The notes: a model not told the origin generated them from the letters alone. A DNA stretch of 64,000 nucleotides from an uncultured Latescibacterota bacterium (GCA_958295495.1 OY282352.1:5774049-5838048), one strand, 5' to 3'. Shown: positions 1-8,423, counted from the first letter of the stretch. Numbers and translations are program-made.

Positions 1-1051
1 CCAGCTCCTCCTGATCCATCGCGTGCGTTGGCACGTCGTCGAAGCCTTCGAGGATTTCCTCCTCGGATAGGTCCTGAAATGCCCCGTAAAAAAGCGCGTA
101 CGAGATGCGTTCGGCCCGGTGTGCAGCGTCAGCTCCATGCACTATGGTTGTTGCCTCGGCGGCGAGGGTGCGCTGGGCCTCGCGCCGTTCGGGCTGGTCG
201 CGGACGGTTTCGGCGAGTTGGAGGATCACGTTTTGCTCCAAGAAGGTGTAAATTTTCAGGTAATCGACAACCTTCTGGTCCTCGGCGTTGATCCAGAACT
301 GGTAAAACTGATAGGCCGATGTTTTGGCGGCGTCGAGCCAGACCGTGCCCGCCTCGGTTTTGCCGAATTTGGTGCCGTCTGCTTTGGTCACCAACGGGCA
401 GGTCAGGCCAAAGGCCCGGTTGCCGGCGGAGCGGCGGATCAGATCGGTGCCAGCGGTGATATTGCCCCACTGGTCAGAGCCGCCGGTCTGCAACTCGCAG
501 CCGTATTTTTTATTGAGGACCAAGAAGTCGTACGCTTGGAGCACCATGTAGCTGAACTCGGTGTAGGAAATGCCCGTTTCGAGGCGCGAGGCGACCGAGT
601 CCTTGGCCAGCATGTAGGAGACGGGAAAGTGCTTGCCCACATCGCGCATAAAGTCGATAGCCGCGAGTTGGCCGAGCCAGTCGTGGTTATCGACCATGAT
701 CGCGGGGTTGGGGCCGTCGAATTCGAGGAAGCGCTCTAGCTGGGTTTTGACCTGCTGAGTCCACTCGGCCACCACGTCGCTGGCATTGAGTTGGCGCTCC
801 TCGGTCTTGCCCCCTGGATCGCCGATCAGGCCAGTGCCGCCGCCAGCCAAGGCAATGACTTTGTGACCGGCGAGCTGGAAGCGGCGCAGGAGCAGGATCG
901 GCACGAGGTTGCCCACCGTCAGGCTGTCGGCGGTCGGGTCAAAGCCGTTGTAGAGCGCGATCGGACCGGCGGCGAGGCGCGCGGCGAGGCCGTCGAGGTC
1001 GGTGGCTTGGTAGATCGAGCCGCGAAATTGAAGATCGGGTATGATGTTCAT
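1..1051 (-). CDS. tyrS: Tyrosyl-tRNA synthetase, 5' part (3' end outside window)
   Basis: Attaches tyrosine to tRNA-Tyr in the cytoplasm. The minus-strand frame starts at ATG 1051 (MNIIPDLQFRG) behind an AAGGAAA ribosome site and stays open to base 1, giving 350 residues. Class I synthetase signatures are visible: YNGFDPTADSLTVGNL near residues 34-49, where the HIGH-type motif reads TVGN, then VDNHDWL, a tyrosine-pocket region with LQAYDFL and GGSDQWGNI, and the KMSKS-equivalent KFGKT. The RNA-binding C-terminal region would lie beyond the window. The gene sits directly behind a Tyr-rich leader peptide and an intrinsic terminator, so it is probably controlled by transcription attenuation. Identity is very secure; only the C-terminus is unseen. 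Confidence 0.97.
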   Translation of the reverse strand, partial: MNIIPDLQFRGSIYQATDLDGLAARLAAGPIALYNGFDPTADSLTVGNLVPILLLRRFQLAGHKVIALAGGGTGLIGDPGGKTEERQLNASDVVAEWTQQVKTQLERFLEFDGPNPAIMVDNHDWLGQLAAIDFMRDVGKHFPVSYMLAKDSVASRLETGISYTEFSYMVLQAYDFLVLNKKYGCELQTGGSDQWGNITAGTDLIRRSAGNRAFGLTCPLVTKADGTKFGKTEAGTVWLDAAKTSAYQFYQFWINAEDQKVVDYLKIYTFLEQNVILQLAETVRDQPERREAQRTLAAEATTIVHGADAAHRAERISYALFYGAFQDLSEEEILEGFDDVPTHAMDQEEL

Positions 1052-1073
1052 CGCATTTCCTTATTTATAGGCA

Positions 1074-1102
1074 TAAAAAAAGCCCCTGTAATCAGGGGCT
1101 TG
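1074..1102 (-). terminator. Intrinsic terminator (attenuator) ahead of tyrS
   Basis: Read on the minus strand, arms AAGCCCCTG and CAGGGGCTT form a perfect 9-bp stem around a 4-nt ATTA loop, directly followed by a run of T. It lies 23 nt upstream of the tyrS start codon and downstream of a leader peptide with six Tyr codons. A terminator between promoter and gene is the hallmark of an attenuator. Its 5' arm (CCCCT) can alternatively pair with an AGGGG stretch at the end of the leader peptide frame. Confidence 0.9.
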
Positions 1103-1133
1103 TAAACGCGGTTGAGACGACAAAACGAGCGCA

Positions 1134-1199
1134 CTACCCCCCTTTTGGGCGCGAAGTATAATAATAATAGTAGTAGCGATCGGCGCGTAGAGTCTGCAT
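1134..1199 (-). CDS. tyrS leader peptide with six consecutive Tyr codons
   Basis: A 21-codon frame on the minus strand, MQTLRADR-YYYYYY-TSRPKGG, with Tyr codons TAC TAC TAT TAT TAT TAT at 1158-1175. It is preceded by GGAG with 8 nt spacing to ATG and ends at TAG 1134-1136, 32 nt before the terminator stem. The RNA offers the classical choices: GCGCCC (just after the Tyr run) with GGGGGG (1137-1142), AGGGG with the terminator's CCCCT arm, or the terminator itself. A ribosome stalled on Tyr codons would cover GCGCCC and free the G-run to act as antiterminator. Function is inferred from this layout; the coding frame itself is seen directly. Confidence 0.85.
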   Translation of the reverse strand: MQTLRADRYYYYYYTSRPKGG

Positions 1200-1218
1200 C
1201 GTTCATTCTCCGCGCAAA

Positions 1219-1247
1219 AATATAACCGCGACCTCTAGCCCCGTCAA
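1219..1247 (-). promoter_or_regulatory. Sigma70-type promoter for the tyrS leader
   Basis: On the minus strand, TTGACG (1242-1247) and TATATT (1219-1224) are separated by exactly 17 nt. Transcription would begin a few bases downstream, about 12-15 nt before the leader peptide start at 1199. The -35 end lies right beside the ribosome site (GGGAGG, 1250-1255) of the divergent gene at 1261. Confidence 0.75.
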
Positions 1248-1260
1248 TCGGGAGGCTAAC

Positions 1261-2352
1261 ATGACCAATAAACAATACCGGGTGGCCGTCGTCGGCGCGG
1301 CCGGCACGTGGGGACGCTACTACACGCGCGCCTACGCCGCTCATCCCAACTGCGCGATTGTCGGCCTCGTCGATCGCGCCAGAGAGCGGCGGGACGCCAT
1401 TGCCCGGCGGTACGGCGTGGAGAAGGTGTACGACGACCTCGGCAGCCTCTTGGCGGCCCAAGTGCCCGACATCGTCTCCGCGGTCGTCCCAGTGAGCCAA
1501 AACTATCCCTGCGTCACGGCCTGTGCTCGCGCTGGCGTCCGGGTCGTTTCCTGCGAGAAGCCGATTTCTCACCAGCTCCACGAGGCCGACGAAATGATCC
1601 GCATCTGCCGAGAACGCGGCACGTTGTTCGGCTGTGCTCAGGCCGGATGGGCGACGCCGTATATGCCCGAGGTGGTCGAGTGGGTGCGGCAGGGGCACAT
1701 TGGCCGGCTGACCGCAGCGGCGATCCCGGGCGGGCTGCCGACCGAGGTGTCGGGCGGCGGTTGCGTGCAGATCGCGGCCCTGCGCATCCTCACTGGGATG
1801 GATGTGGAGTGGGTGGAAGGTTATACCTTGCCGGCGGAACCGGGATTCGCGGCGGAAGGCACTCCTATAGAGGAAGCAGATGTACCCGCGTACGGCCGCT
1901 TGGGCCTGAGCGGCGGCATTGTCTGCGAGGTCGTCGCCCCTGCGCCAGAGGGCCGCGTGCCGACCTTTATCTCGGTCGTTGGCGAGCGCGGGCAGGTCTT
2001 TTTGGCGCGCCCGCAGCCCGCGTTGATTGAGGGGACTGGCGCGGCGGCTTCTCCAGTATATCCCGGCTTTTTGGATCGGCCGGCGGCTGACGCTTTTGTC
2101 TATACGGTCGAGCGCTTAATACGCGCCCATCAGGCCGGCACCGAGCCGTATAGCAGCGGCGACGACTACCGCCACTCGCTCGAAGTGGCCATCGCCTTGG
2201 TGCGCTCGGCCCATCGGGAGCACGAGCGCGTGTCCCTGCCTTTTGCGGACCGCACGCTCAAGCTGTATCCGCACCCCTATCGCTTCAAGGGTGGCGATGT
2301 GGCCGGGTGGCAAAGCATTGGCTATACGGGGCCGCCGGCGATGGATTTTTGA
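1261..2352 (+). CDS. Gfo/Idh/MocA family oxidoreductase
   Basis: Probable NAD(P)-dependent sugar or inositol-type dehydrogenase, 363 residues, cytoplasmic. The N-terminal Rossmann fold begins VAVVGAAGTWGRYY, followed by an acidic residue (GLVDRA) after the second strand. The family motif EKP appears in VVSCEKPISHQL. The C-terminal half carries the mixed-sheet substrate domain (GGCVQIAALRILTGMD in place of the usual GG-x-D-x-x-x-H). Start ATG 1261 follows GGGAGG. The gene is divergent from the tyrS leader and may be co-transcribed with the flavoprotein at 2421 (68-nt gap). The substrate cannot be told from sequence. Confidence 0.9.
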   Translation: MTNKQYRVAVVGAAGTWGRYYTRAYAAHPNCAIVGLVDRARERRDAIARRYGVEKVYDDLGSLLAAQVPDIVSAVVPVSQNYPCVTACARAGVRVVSCEKPISHQLHEADEMIRICRERGTLFGCAQAGWATPYMPEVVEWVRQGHIGRLTAAAIPGGLPTEVSGGGCVQIAALRILTGMDVEWVEGYTLPAEPGFAAEGTPIEEADVPAYGRLGLSGGIVCEVVAPAPEGRVPTFISVVGERGQVFLARPQPALIEGTGAAASPVYPGFLDRPAADAFVYTVERLIRAHQAGTEPYSSGDDYRHSLEVAIALVRSAHREHERVSLPFADRTLKLYPHPYRFKGGDVAGWQSIGYTGPPAMDF

Positions 2353-2420
2353 GGAGAAACACCATATTTATAGGGTAGCATCGTCCGCACCTAGGGCCTG
2401 ACGCGGGAGACCTAGAAAAC

Positions 2421-4889
2421 ATGTCTGATACCACATTGCCTCAGCAAGCGAGAGCCGTCATCATTGGCGCAGGAATCGTCGGTTGCAGCGTCGCATACCA
2501 TCTGACAAAACTCGGCTGGCGGGATGTCGTTGTAGTTGAGCAAGGACCGCTGTTTGAGACCGGCGGCTCGACCTCGCACGCCCCGGGCCTCGTTTTCCAG
2601 CTTAACTCATCGAAGACCATGACAGGCTTCGCGCACTACACGGTTGATCTTTGGCGACAGTTGGAACTCGAGGGTGAGCCATGCGTCAAGACCGTGGGTA
2701 GCCTTGAAGTGGCTTGGACGCAGGAGCGCCTCGCTGATCTGAAACGCAAGGCCGGATATGGGATGAGTTGGGGTGTGGAAGCCCATCTGCTCAACTCCAA
2801 CGAGGCACGCCGGCGGATTCCAATGCTGTCCGACCACATTTTGGGCGCGCTGTATGTCCCTTCCGACATCCAGACGAAGGCGACAAGGCCGGCTGAAGCG
2901 ATGGCGCGAGAGGCTGAACGGAACGGCGCAACGTTCTACGGTACTGTCAAGGTTTCCGACTTCGCCATTGTAGAAGGACGAATTGCGGCGGTCCATACCA
3001 CGCACGGCACCATCAAGACGGAACTGGTGGTCGCCGCTGCCGGGATATGGGCCCCAAAGGTTGGCGGGCTTGCCAAGGTGCCCATCCCGCTGTCGCCGAT
3101 GCAGCATCTCTACGCCGTTACGACACCACTTAGGGAACTCGTCGGTGCGACCGAGGAGATATCGCAGCCGATTTTGCGCCACCAGGACGAGGCCGTGTAC
3201 TTCCGGCAGGTCGGCGAGTGCTACGGCATCGGCTCATACCAGCACGAACCCCTCTTGGTAGATGCCAATGACATTCTCGACTACGGGGAAGCGCCGGTCG
3301 CTCCTGCCGAGATGCCGTTCACGCCGCCTCACTTTGAGAAGGCGATGGCCGCGGCGGGGGAAGTGCTGCCGAGCCTCAAGGGCGTGGGGTTGACTCGCAA
3401 GTTCAACGGCATCTTCTCGTTCACCACCGACGGATTTCCCATACTCGGCGAAGCGCCCCAAGTCCCCGGTTTCTGGTCGGCACAGGCCGTCTGGATTACA
3501 CACGCCGGAGGCGTCGGCAAGGCGGTCGCTGAGTGGATCGCAAACGGCGAGCCGACCAGCGACCTGCGAGAGTGCGACATAAGGCGCTTCCATCCTCACG
3601 CATACAGCCGCTCCTACATCCGCGCCCGGGCTGCTCAACAATACCGCGAGGTGTATGACATCATCCACCCGCGTCAGCAGATAGCCAACCCACGCAACCT
3701 CCGCCTGACGCCGTTCTATACGCGCCAGCGGAAGTTGGGCGGCGTCTTCTTCGAGAACGCGGGCTGGGAGCGTCCCCAGTGGTACGGCGCAAACGAGGGC
3801 CTGCTCGACGCCCTCGCCGTTACCGGCACGTCGCGAGCCGGCTGGGAGGCACGAGAATGGTCGCCGACGGTCGCCGCGGAACATGTCGCCACTCGTGAGA
3901 GAGTGGCCCTATTCGACCTCACTCCCTTTGCCAAGTTCGAGGTGACCGGAGCCGGCTCGCTCGAGGTGCTCCAGCGCCTTACTACCAATCAGATGAACAA
4001 GCCCGTCGGGACCATCACGTACACGTCTATGCTCACACCTCGGGGCGGAATCAAGTGCGACCTAACAGTGACGCGCCGCGGTGAGAACCGCTTCATGGTG
4101 ATCGCGGGAGGAGCTATGGGACGCCACGATCTGGGCTGGATTCAGGCGCATCTACCAGACGACAGATCGGTCGGGGTGGCTGACATCTCGTCGGGACTGT
4201 GCTGCATCGGCTTGTGGGGGCCAAGGGCACGCGACTTGTTGGGCCGGGTCTGTGAGGACGATGTAAGCAACGAGGGCTTCCCCTACTTGACCGCGAAGCC
4301 GATAGGGATAGCCGAGGTTCCCTCGCTGGCACTGCGCATTTCATACGTGGGCGAACTCGGCTGGGAGATATACGCCCCCGCCGAGCAGGGCTTGCGGTTG
4401 TGGGATGTCCTGTGGGAGGCCGGCCAGCCGCTCGGAGTCATTGCGGCAGGTGGAGGTGCCTTTGACTCGCTGCGGCTGGAAAAAGGCTACCGGCTGTGGG
4501 GTAACGACATCCACACCGAGTACAATCCGTACGAGGCGGGCATAGGTTTCGCGGTGAGGATGCGCAAGGGCGATTTTCTGGGCCGGGACGAGCTGAGGAA
4601 AGTTCGCGCACAGGGCCTGACGCGCAAGCTGTGCTGTATGACGCTGGACGACCCCAACGCCGTTGTTATGGGCAAGGAGCCAATCCTGAACGGCGACCGC
4701 GTGCTGGGCTACGTGACGAGCGCCAACTACGGCCACTCGATCGGCCTCGGCATTGTGTATGGCTACCTGCCTATGAACTACACCGAGGTGGGAACCAGCG
4801 TTGACATTCTCTACTTTGGCGAGCGTCTGCAAGCAACGGTTGCGCCGGAGCCTCTGTACGATCCGGAAGGCAAGAAGATGAAGGCGTGA
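2421..4889 (+). CDS. FAD-dependent sarcosine/dimethylglycine dehydrogenase-like protein with GcvT domain
   Basis: An 822-residue fusion of an FAD amine oxidoreductase (DAO fold) and a folate-binding GcvT domain. Residues 12-35 hold the dinucleotide motif VIIGAGIVGCSVAYHL; GGSTSHAPGLVFQ corresponds to the region where the family binds FAD covalently through His. The C-terminal half (from about residue 430) shows GcvT features such as the GGIKCDL segment and the closing region GYVTSANYGHS. The known family removes N-methyl groups from sarcosine or dimethylglycine and passes the one-carbon unit to tetrahydrofolate. The next gene is a second GcvT-family protein and then a cupin, so these three probably form one operon. 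Exact substrate is inferred only at family level. Confidence 0.9.
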   Translation: MSDTTLPQQARAVIIGAGIVGCSVAYHLTKLGWRDVVVVEQGPLFETGGSTSHAPGLVFQLNSSKTMTGFAHYTVDLWRQLELEGEPCVKTVGSLEVAWTQERLADLKRKAGYGMSWGVEAHLLNSNEARRRIPMLSDHILGALYVPSDIQTKATRPAEAMAREAERNGATFYGTVKVSDFAIVEGRIAAVHTTHGTIKTELVVAAAGIWAPKVGGLAKVPIPLSPMQHLYAVTTPLRELVGATEEISQPILRHQDEAVYFRQVGECYGIGSYQHEPLLVDANDILDYGEAPVAPAEMPFTPPHFEKAMAAAGEVLPSLKGVGLTRKFNGIFSFTTDGFPILGEAPQVPGFWSAQAVWITHAGGVGKAVAEWIANGEPTSDLRECDIRRFHPHAYSRSYIRARAAQQYREVYDIIHPRQQIANPRNLRLTPFYTRQRKLGGVFFENAGWERPQWYGANEGLLDALAVTGTSRAGWEAREWSPTVAAEHVATRERVALFDLTPFAKFEVTGAGSLEVLQRLTTNQMNKPVGTITYTSMLTPRGGIKCDLTVTRRGENRFMVIAGGAMGRHDLGWIQAHLPDDRSVGVADISSGLCCIGLWGPRARDLLGRVCEDDVSNEGFPYLTAKPIGIAEVPSLALRISYVGELGWEIYAPAEQGLRLWDVLWEAGQPLGVIAAGGGAFDSLRLEKGYRLWGNDIHTEYNPYEAGIGFAVRMRKGDFLGRDELRKVRAQGLTRKLCCMTLDDPNAVVMGKEPILNGDRVLGYVTSANYGHSIGLGIVYGYLPMNYTEVGTSVDILYFGERLQATVAPEPLYDPEGKKMKA

Positions 4890-4959
4890 GTTTTGTCAAC
4901 CCTTGCGTGTTGCGTCGTGTCGAATTGATATAAAAATCCAAACAACGGGAGGTTCTCAG

Positions 4960-6201
4960 ATGGCACAAACTCTGGTAATCGACGCTCTCAAGCGGCGTAC
5001 ATTGCCGACTAATCTCCGGCAGAGCGGGAACAGCGACGCCCAAATGCTAATATCTGCCCGCATCAGAAAGTCCCCGTGGTGGCACCTGTCAAAGGCGGCC
5101 GGCTGCTGGGCATATACAACGTACAATCACATGTATCATCCTCGGGCGTATATCAAACCTGAGGATGGAGGACTGTTCGCGGAGTACAAGTACCTGACCG
5201 AACATGTCAGCATGTGGGATGTGGCAGTCGAGCGTCAGATCCAAGTCAAGGGGCCCGACGCCGCGGATTTTGTGAACATGCTCATCACCCGCGATGTACA
5301 CACCCTAGTGCCGACCATGCAAGCCCGTTATGTGATTCTGTGTAACCAGTACGGCGGCGTCATAAACGATCCGGTGCTGCTGCGGGTGGCTGACGACGAG
5401 TTCTGGTTCAGTATTTCCGACTCTGATCTCCTGCTCTGGGCGCAAGGAGTCAACTCATCCGGCCAGTTCGACGTTGACATCCACGAGATTGATGTGTCTC
5501 CAGTCCAGATACAGGGTCCCAAGTCCGTATTGCTGATGGAGAAGATGTTCGGCACCCACATCCGAGAAATCCCATACTACCACTTGGTTCACGACGCCCT
5601 GAACGGCCGTGCGGTCACGATTTCGCGCACTGGCTTCTCCGCCGAGGTCGGGTTTGAAATATACCTGCACGACGCCCTGCTTCATGCCGACGACGTCTGG
5701 CCGTATATCCTAGAGCAGGGACAGGAGTTCAACCTGCGTGTGATCGCCCCTAGTCACGTCCGTCGCCTGGAGGCCGGAATTTTGTCCTACGGCCAAGACA
5801 TGGATATAGAGAACAATCCATTTGAAGTCCGGCTTGGCTGGCAGGTGGACCTAAATAAAGGTGCCTTCATTGGAAAAGAGGCACTGGCCAGAATCAAGGA
5901 AGAGGGAGTGAAGCAGCGACTGGTCGGCCTGAAGGTCGGCGGCGAGCCGATTACTTGGTACAACGAGGATTTCTACCCTGTTAAGGACCGCGATTCGGGC
6001 GACGACATAGGCTACGTGACCAGCGCTTTCTGGTCTCCGAATATGGAGTCGAACATAGCGCTGGCCGTCATGCCGCGGTCGCACTGGAGGAAGGGCACTC
6101 AAGCGAAGGTCCAATTGCCAAAGGACGGCATTGTGGATGCCGAGGTGGTGCGTGTACCATTCATCGATCCAACCAAGGAGCGTCCCAAGAGTGCTTTGTG
6201 A
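4960..6201 (+). CDS. GcvT-family aminomethyltransferase / DMSP demethylase (DmdA)-like protein
   Basis: A 413-residue folate-dependent methyl- or aminomethyl-transfer protein. ATG 4960 is chosen over an upstream in-frame start because CGGGAGG sits 8 nt before it. Diagnostic stretches include FVNMLITRDV, GGVINDPVLLR, FWFSISDSDLLLWAQGV, VQIQGPKS and FEIYLHD, which match the DmdA/GcvT fold better than the glycine-cleavage T protein. DmdA converts dimethylsulfoniopropionate to methylmercaptopropionate; many relatives have other or unknown substrates. It follows the FAD-GcvT fusion by 70 nt and precedes a cupin by 43 nt, suggesting a methylated-amine or methylated-sulfur degradation operon. Fold assignment is strong; substrate assignment is tentative. 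Confidence 0.8.
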   Translation: MAQTLVIDALKRRTLPTNLRQSGNSDAQMLISARIRKSPWWHLSKAAGCWAYTTYNHMYHPRAYIKPEDGGLFAEYKYLTEHVSMWDVAVERQIQVKGPDAADFVNMLITRDVHTLVPTMQARYVILCNQYGGVINDPVLLRVADDEFWFSISDSDLLLWAQGVNSSGQFDVDIHEIDVSPVQIQGPKSVLLMEKMFGTHIREIPYYHLVHDALNGRAVTISRTGFSAEVGFEIYLHDALLHADDVWPYILEQGQEFNLRVIAPSHVRRLEAGILSYGQDMDIENNPFEVRLGWQVDLNKGAFIGKEALARIKEEGVKQRLVGLKVGGEPITWYNEDFYPVKDRDSGDDIGYVTSAFWSPNMESNIALAVMPRSHWRKGTQAKVQLPKDGIVDAEVVRVPFIDPTKERPKSAL

Positions 6202-6244
6202 CGTCCGGCGCAGGCGAGCACGATTCTTGTCGCAGAGGTACCTT

Positions 6245-6643
6245 ATGAGTTTGCAGAGACCCATTATCATCAATCAAGCGGAGCTTGGTTGGGAAAGCTG
6301 GAATGATCCAGAGCTCGCCGCCAAAAGCCCAATTCGCTGGAAGCTGCTTATCACCGGCGAACGCGGTCCGAGTAGTAGGCTCGTCACCGGCATAGCGGAG
6401 GTGCCGCCCGGCGCATCGCTTTTGCTGCACCACCATGAAGAGGAGGAAATCTATTACGTCGTCAGCGGCCATGGGCACATGGAGATTGACAATTGCGAGG
6501 CAGCACTCGCCCCTGGTTCAGCAGTCTATATCCCGCCCAACGCCAAGCATACCGTCCGTTGCACCGGATCCCAACCCCTAGTATTTGTATTCACCTTCGC
6601 GTACGATTTCTTCAATCAAATCGCCTACCATTTCGATGCGTAG
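6245..6643 (+). CDS. Small single-domain cupin
   Basis: A 132-residue cupin. Motif 1 reads GASLLLHHHEEEEIYYVVSG and motif 2 reads GSAVYIPPNAKHTV, giving the expected His/His/Glu/His metal site. ATG 6245 follows AGAGG; a longer in-frame reading back to 6131 overlaps the preceding gene and lacks a good ribosome site. As the last gene after the flavoprotein and DmdA-like gene it may act on the same pathway. Small cupins include DMSP lyases, isomerases and dioxygenases, and nothing here decides among them. Confidence 0.8.
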   Translation: MSLQRPIIINQAELGWESWNDPELAAKSPIRWKLLITGERGPSSRLVTGIAEVPPGASLLLHHHEEEEIYYVVSGHGHMEIDNCEAALAPGSAVYIPPNAKHTVRCTGSQPLVFVFTFAYDFFNQIAYHFDA

Positions 6644-6733
6644 CCGCTGTTTATCGCCGCGGCGGCAGTTTTCCATCACTCCCTTGTTGCCGTGGCCGAG
6701 GTGTTTTCAACGGATATACTTGCCGTAGCGATC

Positions 6734-7081
6734 TCACCGGTCCGAGGGTCGAGCGTAATTTTTACCAAGTCCAGAGACTCCGGGTCGCGGATCGCACGCC
6801 GCTTGAAAACTGGCAGGTTGGAACCGTCCTAGGTGGCGTTTCGGACGAAATGGCGCATCACAGAGCTCTTCGAGGGAAGTTTTGTAGCCAGCAACTACGA
6901 GTAGCTCTCTCAGTTCCCGTTCGCCACGTGCATCCAATCCCAACTCTGCAAGGAGTTCGTCATACCGAGGCAAGTTGGCCAATCGGTATATCTGCCGAAG
7001 GTTGCGTGCGGTAGGAATCTGGTCAAGCAGGTTGTCAACCGATTGGTGGGATTGCCGTACGTCACCGTCCTGCGGCGGCAT
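6734..7081 (-). CDS. Small hypothetical protein, probably frameshifted at the 3' end
   Basis: A 115-residue frame starting at ATG 7081 with an excellent AAGGAG ribosome site (7-nt spacing) inside the end of the upstream MbcA/ParS-like gene. The first about 85 residues read like a helical protein (YDELLAELGLDARGERELRE). The last 25 look out of frame: a neighbouring frame starting after a TAG near 6829 gives DPESLDLVKITLDPRTGEIA and continues to TGA at 6676-6678, which looks like a genuine C-terminus. A one-base indel near 6830 would join them. No family recognised. As the third gene of the operon it might be an effector partner of the MbcA/ParS-like protein, but that is speculation. Confidence 0.5.
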   Translation of the reverse strand: MPPQDGDVRQSHQSVDNLLDQIPTARNLRQIYRLANLPRYDELLAELGLDARGERELRELLVVAGYKTSLEELCDAPFRPKRHLGRFQPASFQAACDPRPGVSGLGKNYARPSDR

Positions 7082-7685
7082 CCACGTACTCCTTCACCAA
7101 AAGAAGGTCTTCCATGGAGCCGCCCAACAGCAACTTCAACGGCTCGCGCCCATCCAGCAAGGTGTGCTGTTCGCGCAGCCATTCGTTTTCGACATCCAGA
7201 TCGCGAAAGAGCGATGACAGCGTCGCCCTGATATGAAAAAGATGGACAATTCGATCGCGAATGTCTCGGCCGTGCAGGTCGGCGGCTCCGTTCAAAATAG
7301 CTCGCACGAGATCGTTGTCCGTCTGATCGAATCCCAGCAGGAGGACCGCATCATCTCTGCTCAAGCACCAACTCTCAAGCAATTTCAAGACAAACTGAAT
7401 CGGTCCGCTGACCCGTTGCCGAGTAAAGGCAAGCGATCTCCAACTCCCATCGTCGAGACCGACAGCTGGGGAGCGAACTGCGGTAAGTCCCAACTTTAAC
7501 TGATACGCAGACGAACCGCTAGCGAAGGATGAAGAGGCAGGTTTCGGATTCCACTTATAACGGTGGATCGCATGTAAACCGGCACCGACTTCGGACGGCC
7601 CGTCATAGCCGGACGGCATCGTTAAGAGGGAGTCATTAGCACCTTCTCCAAGAGTCGATCCCAACACTTCTGTTGCAGTCGTCAT
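7062..7685 (-). CDS. MbcA/ParS/Xre-type (DUF2384-like) antitoxin-like protein
   Basis: A 207-residue protein whose last about 65 residues resemble the MbcA/ParS toxin-binding domain: VENEWLREQHTLLDGREPL, then LKLLLGGSMEDLLLVKEYVD, comparable to the family's W-L-x-x-x-n-x-x-l-x-G-x-x-P-l-e-l-L pattern. The N-terminal 90 residues are unlike known Xre helix-turn-helix domains. Its start overlaps the upstream gene's stop by ATGA and its end overlaps the downstream small gene. In known systems this domain pairs with an ADP-ribosyltransferase-like RES toxin, but no RES domain is seen next door. Domain assignment moderate, function inferred. Confidence 0.55.
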   Translation of the reverse strand: MTTATEVLGSTLGEGANDSLLTMPSGYDGPSEVGAGLHAIHRYKWNPKPASSSFASGSSAYQLKLGLTAVRSPAVGLDDGSWRSLAFTRQRVSGPIQFVLKLLESWCLSRDDAVLLLGFDQTDNDLVRAILNGAADLHGRDIRDRIVHLFHIRATLSSLFRDLDVENEWLREQHTLLDGREPLKLLLGGSMEDLLLVKEYVDAAAGR

Positions 7686-8350
7686 GTTAGTTCCACCTGA
7701 ATCCGCGACAGTATCCCGCCGATCAGACGATACTGTGCATCAATGCGATCACTGACCGATTTTTGACTGTCAACATGATGGCAGAATATCGTAAATCCGT
7801 CCTGATCGGCGGTGACTTTGATCGACGATCTCCATCTATCCACCGGATTGCCGAGCTCAATAGCGACGACAGGATACTCCTCTGTAGCCCCAAACTGAGA
7901 CGGATCCACACGGACATTCGCAGCGGAAATTTTCCCGAGGTGTTCGGCGGCGTTGCCTTCTCCACCCAATTTGAGAAAGATGCTGATCGTCTCATTGAGC
8001 ATGGCCACGTCGGTACAGGTCTCGTTCAGGGCCACCGCGATCAAGTCGATGCATTTCTTGCAAATCTCGACATCGTTCTCATTCAAATTGGAAAAGTCTA
8101 TAGCCAAGCGCACCGGTGTCAGATTGACCGATGCGTTGCCGCCAAACATCTTGATCCGCAGCCCGGTGTCCGATTGCATCCCACCTGTCGAAACGTACAT
8201 GTCGTCCGCATCCAATGCGTACGGATAGAAATTCCGGACACCGGCGTAAATGCGTGCTTGAAGTTTGGGTGCTTGGGGTATCACATCAAACAACGGAACG
8301 GCGAAGTCGGCTTGATACCCGATTTCCATCCCAGCAAATGACGCTTTCAT
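7682..8350 (-). CDS. Hypothetical protein, first gene of the MbcA/ParS-like operon
   Basis: A 222-residue protein of unknown family. It has no signal peptide or membrane segment; it begins MKASFAGMEIGYQADFAVPL and ends in ILSRIQVELT. The composition suggests a mixed alpha/beta domain. It overlaps the next gene by 4 nt (ATGA), so the two are translationally coupled, and a TTGACA-type promoter lies 74 nt upstream. A sensory or antigen-binding role alongside the TA-like neighbour is possible but there is no direct evidence. Confidence 0.7.
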   Translation of the reverse strand: MKASFAGMEIGYQADFAVPLFDVIPQAPKLQARIYAGVRNFYPYALDADDMYVSTGGMQSDTGLRIKMFGGNASVNLTPVRLAIDFSNLNENDVEICKKCIDLIAVALNETCTDVAMLNETISIFLKLGGEGNAAEHLGKISAANVRVDPSQFGATEEYPVVAIELGNPVDRWRSSIKVTADQDGFTIFCHHVDSQKSVSDRIDAQYRLIGGILSRIQVELT

Positions 8351-8423
8351 TCCGTTACCTTAGCCTCAGTGCTCGTCCGTCAAGGCGGTTCTACGATACC
8401 ACATTCCGCCTCGCCTACATAAA

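Noticed and set aside
119..739. 206-residue plus-strand frame opposite tyrS
   Set aside because: Antisense shadow of the well-recognised tyrS coding sequence; no family resemblance or ribosome site.
1048..1698. Alternative minus frame over the tyrS leader with six Leu codons in a row
   Set aside because: Its ATG has the GGAG only one base away, the frame does not stop before the terminator, and the downstream gene is tyrS. The Tyr frame has correct ribosome spacing and stops before the hairpin.
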